Under the pieces are notes generated by a model. The model was not told where the DNA came from. It saw only the letters and a list, made by a program, of their open reading frames with translations, and did no database searches. This document shows positions 54,792 to 63,105 of a stretch of 64,000 nt of DNA, piece after piece (the stretch's first letter is position 1; every line of letters begins with the position of its first letter). The position numbers and the translations under genes were made by a program. The DNA is from Prevotella herbatica (lineage in GTDB: Bacteria; Bacteroidota; Bacteroidia; Bacteroidales; Bacteroidaceae). Location of the stretch: assembly GCF_017347605.1 (NCBI RefSeq), contig NZ_AP024484.1:2122501-2186500 (forward strand), read 5' to 3'.

Positions 54792-55409
54792 AAAGGCGCA
54801 CCGAAAAAGGTGATTTTATATTTGCTGTGCTTCATACATTTTGACTATAATACGAGTCGATTATAAACATTAATAGTTATATTTACGGAATCACGATACA
54901 TATTTTAGAGTTGTTACTGACTAACTTTATAGTTTCTGAAATCCCTTACTGAAATGGTTGACATATCAAAATGTTTTATAAATCAGTTTGGTTCCCAAAT
55001 TTCATTTACAGAAAGAAATGAGATTCCTATATTCACAATCCCATAAACGGCATTATGGTGATTTGCTTTACTGATGAAAACATCGCCTAATAGTCCAACC
55101 TAAAAAGCGACTTTCGTATTACGATTGAGGTAAAATCCACCGTTTTAACTACAAATACGTGCTTATAATGTAGGAATCATGTAGGAAAAGGCACTAATAT
55201 ACATGGGGTAATGTGTTGGCTAGTAATAGCTTAGGTTAAAAATGTATATAATGTAGGTTTATTCTCTCTTTTTTTGGAGTCTTCATTTATTGTTTTGTGA
55301 TGTTCTCGGTAAATTGTCCTTGATCTTAGTAATTTTATCCCTGATTTATTAAACGTACATTTTTTAATTGCCTTGATTTTATTGATGATTTAATTTGAGT
55401 ACAGTATGT

Positions 55410-55502
55410 CCAAAATTATGAACTGAGCCCAGATTATTCCTTTTCAGGGTTGCTAAACTTTATACGTAGAATTGTTAAATCCCCAAACTTATAAACTGAG
55501 CC
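55410..55502 (+). repeat. 20-bp direct repeat pair
   Basis: CCAAAATTATGAACTGAGCC at 55410-55429 and CCAAACTTATAAACTGAGCC at 55483-55502, two differences. The second copy ends at the GSCFA gene stop codon. Confidence 0.75.
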
Positions 55503-55503
55503 A

Positions 55504-56310
55504 CTATTTGTTAATGCCCCATTTCTTTACCAATGAATCGTATTTCTTCTTTGCTTCTGCTATAAAACTTTTATATTCATCTCCTTCTGGATTGAAGGGC
55601 TTGTGATTCAATGCTTCTTTTATAGGCTTCCATTCATTTAGAAACTCATTCGTGTCATCTCCAAAATAAGTTTCAGCAAATCGTTCCCATATATATTGAA
55701 CAGCCTGATCGCTTGGGTGTAGCATATCTTCTTTGTAAAAGCGATAGTCACGCAGCTCATCATTCATGATTTCGTAGGCAGGAAAGTAATCAACATGTTC
55801 CTCTTTTGACAGTTTGTCGGCAGCTAGTAATAGAGTGGCCTTACTTAATTGACTCTCATGATAACCGTATTTACGATAACGGATAGGACTTACGGTTATA
55901 ATAATTCTAATGTCTCTATTTTTAGACATTAATCTCATTACTGCTTTGCGTAGATAATTGTAACATTCATCTGTAGACAGTACTTTCTCGGTAAATAGTT
56001 TTTGTGGCTTTTTCATGCAGTTGTCTACAATCTCGCCAGTCTCATTTAAAATATAAACATGGTTTGTGCCTAGCGTAAGGAAAGCATTGTCTGGTTTGTA
56101 TTCTGACTCTTCACAAAATCTTTCAACAGTATGCAGAATGCTCGCTGGATTATACATTACACCATATGGATTTATATCCGTATTGAATTTCTCCTCATGA
56201 AATCTCTTGCCGATATTGTCAGCAAAGCATGAACCCACGAAAAGCATTCTTTCACAAGGATGAATTGTCCATGATGATTTAGTTATGTTTACTTTTGTTG
56301 TAAATTCCAT
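55504..56310 (-). CDS. GSCFA-domain protein
   Basis: A 268-residue protein of the GSCFA family, a SGNH-hydrolase-like group. The name-giving motif is at residues 26-30 (VGSCFADNIGKRF). Other family segments are NPYGVMYNPASIL, TVSPIRYRKYGYHES and the C-terminal EDMLHPSDQAVQYIWERF with the HPS/Asp-His pair expected of a SGNH-type site. It has no signal peptide. The substrate is not known. Its promoter is back-to-back with that of the PEP-binding protein. Confidence 0.9.
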   Translation of the reverse strand: MEFTTKVNITKSSWTIHPCERMLFVGSCFADNIGKRFHEEKFNTDINPYGVMYNPASILHTVERFCEESEYKPDNAFLTLGTNHVYILNETGEIVDNCMKKPQKLFTEKVLSTDECYNYLRKAVMRLMSKNRDIRIIITVSPIRYRKYGYHESQLSKATLLLAADKLSKEEHVDYFPAYEIMNDELRDYRFYKEDMLHPSDQAVQYIWERFAETYFGDDTNEFLNEWKPIKEALNHKPFNPEGDEYKSFIAEAKKKYDSLVKKWGINK

Positions 56311-56429
56311 AATCTTGATTTTTGTCCGTTACGTTCTAGTCTTAATTATTCTGCCTTTTGTGAATGATGGCATTGCAAGAGAGTGAGCATAGTTTGAATT
56401 ATGCTATTTTAAACAGTTTCTCTAGTGTG

Positions 56430-56437
56430 CAAAGATA
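56430..56437 (-). promoter_or_regulatory. -7 element for the GSCFA gene
   Basis: TATCTTTGCAC read on the minus strand, about 120 bp before the start. Confidence 0.6.
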
Positions 56438-56459
56438 AGAAAATACAATTAATTTTTCA

Positions 56460-56489
56460 TTGTATTACCAATTATTAATGTTATATTTG
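56460..56489 (+). promoter_or_regulatory. Promoter for the PEP/pyruvate-binding gene
   Basis: TTG at 56460-56462 and TATATTTG at 56482-56489, spaced 19 nt. Confidence 0.7.
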
Positions 56490-56516
56490 CAAATATAATG
56501 CAAACTATAAACAACC

Positions 56517-59500
56517 ATGGAAAGTAAAATACCCCATGAATTTAATAAGTTTTATCTGAAAGATGTAACGTTCGCGAATCTTATGATGAGACGTATATAT
56601 AGCGTACTCATAGTTGCCAATCCTTATGATGTTTTTATGTTGGAGGATGACGGACGTGTGGAAGAAAAAATATATAATGAGTATATGGAGCTGGGACTTA
56701 GATATCCACCAACATTTACTCAGGTATCAACGACCAATGAGGCTGCTAAAGTTCTTAATACAACTAATATAGATTTGGTGATTTGCATGCCAGGTAATGC
56801 AGATAATGATGCGTTCACAGTGGCAAGAGATATAAAAGGTCTGTTTTCGGATATACCATGCGTAGTGCTCACACCTTTTTCTCATGGTATTACAAAAAGA
56901 ATGCAGAACGAAGATTTAAGTATCTTTGATTATGTATTCTGCTGGCTAGGAAATACTAATCTTATTCTATCAATAATAAAACTGCTTGAAGATAAGATGA
57001 ACCTAGAGCACGACATCAAGGAAAGTGGTGTGCAGATGATATTGCTAGTGGAGGATAGTATTCGTTTTTACTCTTCGATATTACCCAATTTATATAATTA
57101 CATTCTTGCTCAAAGTAAGCGGTTCGCCACAGAGGCACTTAACAGACATCAGTCAACACTTCGTATGCGTGGACGTCCTAAAGTTGTGCTTGCCCGTACT
57201 TATGAGGAAGCAATGAATATATATAAAAAGTTTGCTGATAATTGTATAGGTGTAATCAGTGATGCACGTTTTCCGATGAAGGAGATGTCTCCTAAAGAAA
57301 ATGTGTTGCAGCCATCTCCATTGCGTGATTCTGCGGTCTATAAAGATCCTGAAGCTGGGTTGAAATTGTTGCGTGCTATTCGTGAGCGCGATGAATATGT
57401 GGCACTTATTATGGAAAGCGCAGAATGCAAATACCGTGAAAAGGCAGAAGCAGAGTCTTTTCATTTCGTTGACAAAAATTCCAAGACAATGAGTCTTGAC
57501 TTGCGCCGAATAATGGAAGAACACATGGGCTTTGGTGATTTCATCTTTCGTGATCCAACTACTCATGAAGAAGTAATGAGGATAAGATCATTAAAGGAAT
57601 TGCAAGATAATATTTTTAAGATTCCAAATGCTTCTATGCTTTATCATGTGAGTCGGAATCACATGAGCCGCTGGCTTAGTGCACGTGCTATATTCCCAGT
57701 GTCGCAGTTCCTTAAAAATGTTACTTGGCATAAGTTGCAGGACGTAGATGCTCATAGGCAAATAATTTTTGATGCTATAGTGAAGTATCGCCACATGAAG
57801 AATATTGGAGTTGTTGCTGTATTCGACAGAATGAAATTCGACCGTTATGCACATTTTGCACGAATAGGTGACGGCTCTCTAGGTGGTAAAGGACGTGGCT
57901 TGGCATTCCTTGATAATATTGTTAAGATGCATCCTGAATTTAATCAATATCATGGTGCGTCCGTTCAGATACCAAAAACTGTAGTCCTTTGTACTGATAT
58001 TTTTGACCAGTTTATGGAACAAAACAATCTTTATCAAATAGCACTTAGTGATGCGCCAGATGAAGAGATATTAAAACATTTCCTTAGAGCACAACTTCCT
58101 GATTCATTGATCGCAGATTTCTTTACGTTCTTCGATGCAACTAAAAGTCCTATCGCTGTGAGATCATCAAGTTTGTTGGAGGATAGCCATTATCAACCTT
58201 TTGCCGGTATATATAATACATATATGATACCGAATACTGCTGACAAGTACATGATGTTGCAGATGCTTGCAGCAGCAATAAAAAGTGTATATGCTTCTGT
58301 CTACTATCGTGATTCAAAAGCATATATGACAGCAACGAGTAATGTTATCGACCAAGAGAAAATGGCTGTTATCTTGCAGGAGGTCGTCGGTCATCAATAT
58401 GAAAATCATTTCTACCCTAATATCAGTGGTGTGTTGCGTTCAATCAACTATTATCCAGTAGGAAATGAAACTGCTGAAGAGGGCATTGCTTCTTTAGCTT
58501 TGGGACTTGGAAAGTATATTGTTGATGGTGGACAGACATTGCGTGTATCCCCTTATCATCCTGACCAAGTGATGCAGACAAGTGAAGTTGAAACTGCTTT
58601 ACGTGAAACCCAGACCCAATTCTATGCTTTGGATATGTCTGATGTTGGAAGTGACTTCAAAGTTGATGATGGATTTAATATCATGAAATTGAAAGTAAAA
58701 GATGCTGAGCATGATAAATCTCTGAATTATATAGCTTCTACTTTTGATACCTACGATCAGATTATTTATGACGGTTTGTACGAGGGTGGGCGAAAGATAA
58801 TCTCGTTTGCGGGTGTACTTCAACAAGAGATTTTTCCTTTACCAGAGTTATTGCAGATGTCTATGAAGTATGGTTCCTGCGCTATGCGTCGTCCTGTAGA
58901 GATCGAATTTGCATGCAACATAAATGAAGACAAAACTGGTGAACTTTATCTGTTGCAGATTCGTCCTATTGTGGAGACAAAAGGTGTATTAGAAACCGAT
59001 ATTACGAAAATTCCTGATGATGGTTGTCTTTTACGTTCGCATAACTCATTGGGACATGGCGTAAGTGATGATGTTGTTGATGTTGTCTACGTGAAATACG
59101 ATGATAATTTTTCGGCGATGAATAATTATTATGTAGCTGATGATATAGAAAGAATAAATAGGAAGTTTCTTGCAGCAGGTAAAAATTATGTGCTTATCGG
59201 ACCAGGGCGTTGGGGATCAAGTGATCATTATCTAGGAGTTCCTGTAAAATGGCCGCATATCTCTGCTGCACGTATAATAGTTGAACTGGCCTTAAAAAAC
59301 TATCATGTAGATCCTAGTCAGGGAACACATTTCTTTCAGAACCTTACCTCTTTTGGTGTAGGCTATTTTACGATAGATTGCAATTCTGAAAGCGGAGGTT
59401 TTATACGTAAGGATGTTCTTGATGCTATGACGGCAATAGAAGAAACTGATTATGTACGCCACGTGAAGTTTGATAAACCTTTGAAGATAATGGTTGACGG

Positions 59501-59540
59501 CATAAAGCAGGAAGGTGCTGTGGTAATAAATGAATCATAA
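56517..59540 (+). CDS. PEP/pyruvate-binding (PPDK N-terminal) protein with two receiver-like modules
   Basis: A 1007-residue cytoplasmic protein. Residues about 25-150 resemble a response-regulator receiver (VLIVANPYDVFMLEDD; DLVICMPGNADNDA; CVVLTPFS), but the phospho-acceptor Asp site reads CMPGN. A second receiver-like module follows at about 170-290 (MILLVEDSIRFYSS; GVISDARFPMKEM), keeping an acidic DxxF site. The ATP-binding PPDK/PEP synthase domain starts near 445 (GDGSLGGKGRGLAFLD; SPIAVRSSSLLEDS; LLQIRPIVETKG). The swivelling His domain and the PEP-binding barrel are absent. The last 200 residues (NYVLIGPGRWGSSD) are unassigned. It may be a phosphotransfer or regulatory ATPase rather than a PEP synthase. 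Confidence 0.85.
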   Translation: MESKIPHEFNKFYLKDVTFANLMMRRIYSVLIVANPYDVFMLEDDGRVEEKIYNEYMELGLRYPPTFTQVSTTNEAAKVLNTTNIDLVICMPGNADNDAFTVARDIKGLFSDIPCVVLTPFSHGITKRMQNEDLSIFDYVFCWLGNTNLILSIIKLLEDKMNLEHDIKESGVQMILLVEDSIRFYSSILPNLYNYILAQSKRFATEALNRHQSTLRMRGRPKVVLARTYEEAMNIYKKFADNCIGVISDARFPMKEMSPKENVLQPSPLRDSAVYKDPEAGLKLLRAIRERDEYVALIMESAECKYREKAEAESFHFVDKNSKTMSLDLRRIMEEHMGFGDFIFRDPTTHEEVMRIRSLKELQDNIFKIPNASMLYHVSRNHMSRWLSARAIFPVSQFLKNVTWHKLQDVDAHRQIIFDAIVKYRHMKNIGVVAVFDRMKFDRYAHFARIGDGSLGGKGRGLAFLDNIVKMHPEFNQYHGASVQIPKTVVLCTDIFDQFMEQNNLYQIALSDAPDEEILKHFLRAQLPDSLIADFFTFFDATKSPIAVRSSSLLEDSHYQPFAGIYNTYMIPNTADKYMMLQMLAAAIKSVYASVYYRDSKAYMTATSNVIDQEKMAVILQEVVGHQYENHFYPNISGVLRSINYYPVGNETAEEGIASLALGLGKYIVDGGQTLRVSPYHPDQVMQTSEVETALRETQTQFYALDMSDVGSDFKVDDGFNIMKLKVKDAEHDKSLNYIASTFDTYDQIIYDGLYEGGRKIISFAGVLQQEIFPLPELLQMSMKYGSCAMRRPVEIEFACNINEDKTGELYLLQIRPIVETKGVLETDITKIPDDGCLLRSHNSLGHGVSDDVVDVVYVKYDDNFSAMNNYYVADDIERINRKFLAAGKNYVLIGPGRWGSSDHYLGVPVKWPHISAARIIVELALKNYHVDPSQGTHFFQNLTSFGVGYFTIDCNSESGGFIRKDVLDAMTAIEETDYVRHVKFDKPLKIMVDGIKQEGAVVINES

Positions 59541-59625
59541 AAATTAAACGAATAATGTCCTTCAAGATGCTTAGTTGATGTAAATCAAAAAAATGTTATG
59601 AACAATAAAATCTGCTCATATTTAT

Positions 59626-59656
59626 TTTGGTTTTGAATAAAACTGTTATACCTTTG
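59626..59656 (+). promoter_or_regulatory. Promoter of small RNA copy 1
   Basis: TTTG at 59626-59629 and TACCTTTG at 59649-59656, spaced 19 nt. Confidence 0.75.
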
Positions 59657-59724
59657 CACTATGTTTTTCATGGTATTAGATTTAAGGTTAACAAAGGTTG
59701 GGACTCAGCGGAGCCCCTTTTTTT
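59657..59724 (+). ncRNA. Small structured RNA, copy 1
   Basis: About 65 nt between promoter and T-run. A 5' hairpin ACTATG-TTTTT-CATGGT is followed by a single-stranded-looking ATTAGATTTAAGGTTAACAA stretch and a terminator GGGACTC-AGCG-GAGCCCC with T7. There is no ORF. The exact 5' end is inferred. A Bacteroidales small-RNA family such as the Bacteroidales-1 motif has the same promoter-RNA-terminator layout; identity was not checked. Confidence 0.75.
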
Positions 59725-59805
59725 ATGCCTTAAACTTTAATTGTCTTAAAAACACCAATAAAAGTTTTAATAAATTGTAAAAGTAACACTATATAATGAT
59801 TGATG

Positions 59806-59837
59806 TTTGGATGTTAATGTAAATCCGAATATCTTTG
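59806..59837 (+). promoter_or_regulatory. Promoter of small RNA copy 2
   Basis: TTTG at 59806-59809 and TATCTTTG at 59830-59837, spaced 20 nt. Confidence 0.75.
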
Positions 59838-59904
59838 CACTATGTTTTTCATAGTATTAGATTTAAGGTTAACAAGGTCGGAGTACAGCGGTACTCCTTT
59901 TTTT
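59838..59904 (+). ncRNA. Small structured RNA, copy 2
   Basis: The same layout as copy 1, about 180 bp downstream: hairpin ACTATG-TTTTT-CATAGT, the conserved ATTAGATTTAAGGTTAACAA stretch, then terminator GGAGTAC-AGCG-GTACTCC with T7. Terminator arms differ from copy 1 but still pair, and the AGCG loop is kept. Conservation continues past the T-run (ATGCC then TAAA). Confidence 0.75.
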
Positions 59905-59998
59905 ATGCCCTAAAGACTATATTTCTGTGGCAATAACGTGTATTTCGTAATTTGTGGTAATGTTATTAAAACAAAATAGAGAAAACTTTATTTTATAT

Positions 59999-60029
59999 TT
60001 TGTTTTTCCCACATCTTGTTTTATCTTTG
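59999..60029 (+). promoter_or_regulatory. Promoter for the GH43-MFS operon
   Basis: TTTG at 59999-60002 and TATCTTTG at 60022-60029, spaced 19 nt. The leader is about 68 nt. Confidence 0.75.
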
Positions 60030-60103
60030 CATAAGATATAGATTTATTAGACATATCTAGTTGTCAGTCGAACTTATCTATATGTTGAAATTTAAATAAC
60101 ATA

Positions 60104-61597
60104 ATGAAGAAAATACTAAGTCTGCTCTTTTTAATTATTATTTCAGAGAGTAGTTTCTCACAAGGTTATCGTAATCCGATTATTCCTGGTTATCATCCTG
60201 ATCCAAGTGTGTGCAGGGTGGGAGATGATTTTTATTTGGTTAATTCTTCTTTTCAGTATTTCCCAGGTGTTCCTGTTTTTCATAGTAAAGACTTGATAAA
60301 TTGGGAACAGATTGGAAATGTATTGACACGTGATTCTCAGATCCCATTGAAAGGAGCTTCGTCGTGGTTGGGAATATATGCGCCAACGATAAGATATAAT
60401 AATGGAATATATTATATGATAACGACTAATGTCGGTAATGGTGGTAACTTTCTGGTTACAGCAACGAATCCGGCAGGACCTTGGAGCGAACCAGTTTGGT
60501 TGTCTCAACAAGGTATAGACCCTTCATTATATTTTGAAAATGGCAAGGTTTATATGTGTTCAAATCCTGGTGATGCAGTATGGCTTAGTGAAATAGATAT
60601 CAATACAGGAAAGCAGTTATCGAAGAGCCGTATTCTTTGGCAGGGTGATGGAGGAAGATATCCTGAAGGTCCCCACATATACAAGAAAGACGGTTATTAC
60701 TATCTTTTGATTTCAGAGGGTGGAACGGAATTAGCTCATCATCTTACGATTGCTCGCAGTCGTGACATCTATGGACCCTATGAGAGCAATCCTGCTAATC
60801 CGATATTGACAAACTGTAGTAGAAAAGGACAGAATATGCAGATTCAAGGCACAGGACATGGTGATTTCATCCAGTCACAGGATGGTCGCTGGTGGATTGT
60901 ATTCCTTGCTTACCGTAATTTTGGTGGAAGTTATCATCATCTTGGACGTGAAACTTGCCTTGCACCTGTAGAATGGAAAACAGGTGAATGGCCAGTCATA
61001 AATGGTGGAAATCCTATAGACACATTGATGAATGCAGTGACTTTAAAAGAGCATAAGGTACCCCATGCTCTGCCACTTGACTTTAATCGCTCGGATTTAG
61101 GACCTGAGTATATACATATACAGAATCCTATCTCTGGAAACTACGTTTTCAATGGTAATAAACTTGTGCTTAAAGGGCATGGTAGCTTATCTGAAAATAA
61201 GCAACCGACATTTGTTGGCAAACGACAGGAACAGGTTTATGGAAGTGTTGAATTCCGTGTTCATCCAAAAGATAATGCCGAAGGTGGCTTGTCTGTATAT
61301 CAGATAAATGACGGACATTATGATTTGTTTGTCAAAGATGGTCGTGTATCTCTTCGTTGTAAACTTAAAAATATAGATTATATCGTAAAATCAGATAAGA
61401 TTTGGTCTGAATGGACGAATCTTCGAGTCTCATATAATGACAAAATGTATAAGTTTGAATACAGTGATGATGGAACCTCATATAAGTCGTTAGGTGAATT
61501 GAATTGTAGTCTTCTGGGTTCTGAAGTTGCAGGAGGGTTCACGGGAGTTGTCATTGGAATGTATGCAGATGGTGGAAAAGTTGACTTCGCAGAATAA
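60104..61597 (+). CDS. Glycoside hydrolase family 43 (beta-xylosidase / arabinofuranosidase type)
   Basis: A 497-residue exported glycosidase with signal peptide ending SFSQG. The five-bladed propeller domain begins YRNPIIPGYHPDPSVCRV, with the catalytic base Asp in HPDPS and the general acid Glu in YPEGPHIYKKDGYYYL. The C-terminal part (from about residue 325) is a concanavalin-like beta sandwich (GH43 C2 / beta-xylosidase C-terminal domain). It should remove xylose or arabinose units from plant polysaccharides or oligosaccharides. It is followed 40 bp later by a sugar transporter and probably shares its transcript. Confidence 0.93.
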   Translation: MKKILSLLFLIIISESSFSQGYRNPIIPGYHPDPSVCRVGDDFYLVNSSFQYFPGVPVFHSKDLINWEQIGNVLTRDSQIPLKGASSWLGIYAPTIRYNNGIYYMITTNVGNGGNFLVTATNPAGPWSEPVWLSQQGIDPSLYFENGKVYMCSNPGDAVWLSEIDINTGKQLSKSRILWQGDGGRYPEGPHIYKKDGYYYLLISEGGTELAHHLTIARSRDIYGPYESNPANPILTNCSRKGQNMQIQGTGHGDFIQSQDGRWWIVFLAYRNFGGSYHHLGRETCLAPVEWKTGEWPVINGGNPIDTLMNAVTLKEHKVPHALPLDFNRSDLGPEYIHIQNPISGNYVFNGNKLVLKGHGSLSENKQPTFVGKRQEQVYGSVEFRVHPKDNAEGGLSVYQINDGHYDLFVKDGRVSLRCKLKNIDYIVKSDKIWSEWTNLRVSYNDKMYKFEYSDDGTSYKSLGELNCSLLGSEVAGGFTGVVIGMYADGGKVDFAE

Positions 61598-61637
61598 TAT
61601 TAATGAGTAAAAATAATAATAACATATATAGTCTGTT

Positions 61638-62879
61638 ATGGCAAAGACAAAATTAACAAGTAAACAGTATTTTATACCATTTGTTCTTATAACATCCTTA
61701 TTCTTTCTTTGGGGATTTGCAAGAGCTATTTTAGATGTATTAAACAAGCATTTCCAAAATTCACTTGATATTAGTATCACCCAGTCTTCATTGATACAGG
61801 TGACAACTTATTTTGGATATTTCCTTATGGCGATACCTGCCGGATGGTTTATCAACCGTAATGGTTATCGGCTCGGTGTAGTAATAGGACTCTTATTGTT
61901 TGGAATTGGTGCCTTGATGTTTATACCATGTGCAGCAATGGATACTTTCTTCGCATACTTGATTGCGTTATTCATTATCGGATGTGGTCTAGTATTTTTG
62001 GAAACCTCTGCAAATCCGTATGTGACCGAATTGGGAGACAAAGAAACCGGAACAAGTAGATTGAATTTTTCTCAATCTTTTAATGGTCTTGGAAGCCTTT
62101 TCGCAACATTTGCAATCGGTCAGTTTTTTTTCAATGGATCGTCAGAAGGCGATGATGTAGTTGTACCTTATACAATACTAGGAATTTTAGTTCTTGTTAT
62201 TGCTATTGTGTTTTCACGAGTAGAATTACCTGAAATACAGCATGAGGAAACTGATGAAGACCGTAGTCGAGGTACACGTATAATGAAGCTTTTCCGTCAT
62301 CATCCAATGTTTGTGTTTGGACTTTTTGCCCTGTTGGCTTATGAGGTAGCAGAAATTTCTATAAACAGTTACTTCATAAACTTTGTTACAGGTCAAGGTT
62401 GGATGGATGATAATATAGCGAGCATTGTACTTACTGTTGCATTGGCATTCTTTATGATTGGGCGTTTTTTGGGTAGCTGGATTATGCGTCGCATTCCTGC
62501 AGAGATTATGTTGCTTGTATGTGCTGCTGGAAGTGTGTTGTGTATGATATTTGTATTGTTTGATCTTGGTAAGTTGTCAATGATCGCTATTGTATGCAAT
62601 TATCTTTTTGAGGCAATAATGTTCCCTACAATATTCTCACTTGCACTTAGCGGATTAGGTAATCTCAAAATGAGTGCATCCTCTTTGCTTATGATGACTC
62701 CTATTGGTGGTTGTGGTTTCATGCTTATGGGAATTGTAGCAGATAATACCAATTTGGTTATTCCGTTTATCATACCATTATTCGGCTATATTGTAGTATT
62801 GTTGTTCGCTTCTGAACTTACGAGAAAGAATGGAACGATGTTGCGTCGTAATCCAATATGGAATAAATTTAAGTCTTGA
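61638..62879 (+). CDS. Sugar MFS transporter, FucP family
   Basis: A 413-residue transporter with 12 helices. Family segments include LFFLWGFARAILDVLNKHFQ, TYFGYFLMAIPAGWFINRNGYR and LETSANPYVTELGDKETG, which are typical of the L-fucose/glucose/galactose:H+ symporter (FucP/GluP) group. In context it probably imports the sugar released by the GH43 enzyme, so L-arabinose or D-xylose is as likely as fucose. It has no downstream partner in the operon before the fba promoter. Confidence 0.92.
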   Translation: MAKTKLTSKQYFIPFVLITSLFFLWGFARAILDVLNKHFQNSLDISITQSSLIQVTTYFGYFLMAIPAGWFINRNGYRLGVVIGLLLFGIGALMFIPCAAMDTFFAYLIALFIIGCGLVFLETSANPYVTELGDKETGTSRLNFSQSFNGLGSLFATFAIGQFFFNGSSEGDDVVVPYTILGILVLVIAIVFSRVELPEIQHEETDEDRSRGTRIMKLFRHHPMFVFGLFALLAYEVAEISINSYFINFVTGQGWMDDNIASIVLTVALAFFMIGRFLGSWIMRRIPAEIMLLVCAAGSVLCMIFVLFDLGKLSMIAIVCNYLFEAIMFPTIFSLALSGLGNLKMSASSLLMMTPIGGCGFMLMGIVADNTNLVIPFIIPLFGYIVVLLFASELTRKNGTMLRRNPIWNKFKS

Positions 62880-63026
62880 AACCCATAAAGAATTGTGACT
62901 GGTTCTTACAAAAAATAGATTTTCTTTTTTGCAACCTCTGTTTTGCAAAACAAGATTTTGAGGACTTGATTTAAAACAATATTAAATTTTTTAACCTCTT
63001 TGTGATGGTAAAAAACAAGTGAACAT

Positions 63027-63057
63027 TTTGTACCATCAAAAGAAAATGTTAAATTTG
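63027..63057 (+). promoter_or_regulatory. Promoter for the aldolase gene
   Basis: TTTG at 63027-63030 and TAAATTTG at 63050-63057, spaced 19 nt. Confidence 0.75.
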
Positions 63058-63105
63058 CAGTCACAAAGGTTTTTAAAAAGATTATTTTTTAATTATAATA
63101 AAATT

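Larger units (their letters stand above)
54508..55503. other. 1-kb gene-free spacer with palindromes and repeated CCTACAT words
   Basis: No credible ORF. It contains two related 23-bp palindromes (54725 and 54769), six copies of CCTACAT or ATGTAGG (54648, 54693, 54754, 55168, 55179, 55251), and a 20-bp direct repeat ending ACTGAGCC (55410 and 55483). It may be a decayed mobile or repeat element. Confidence 0.6.
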
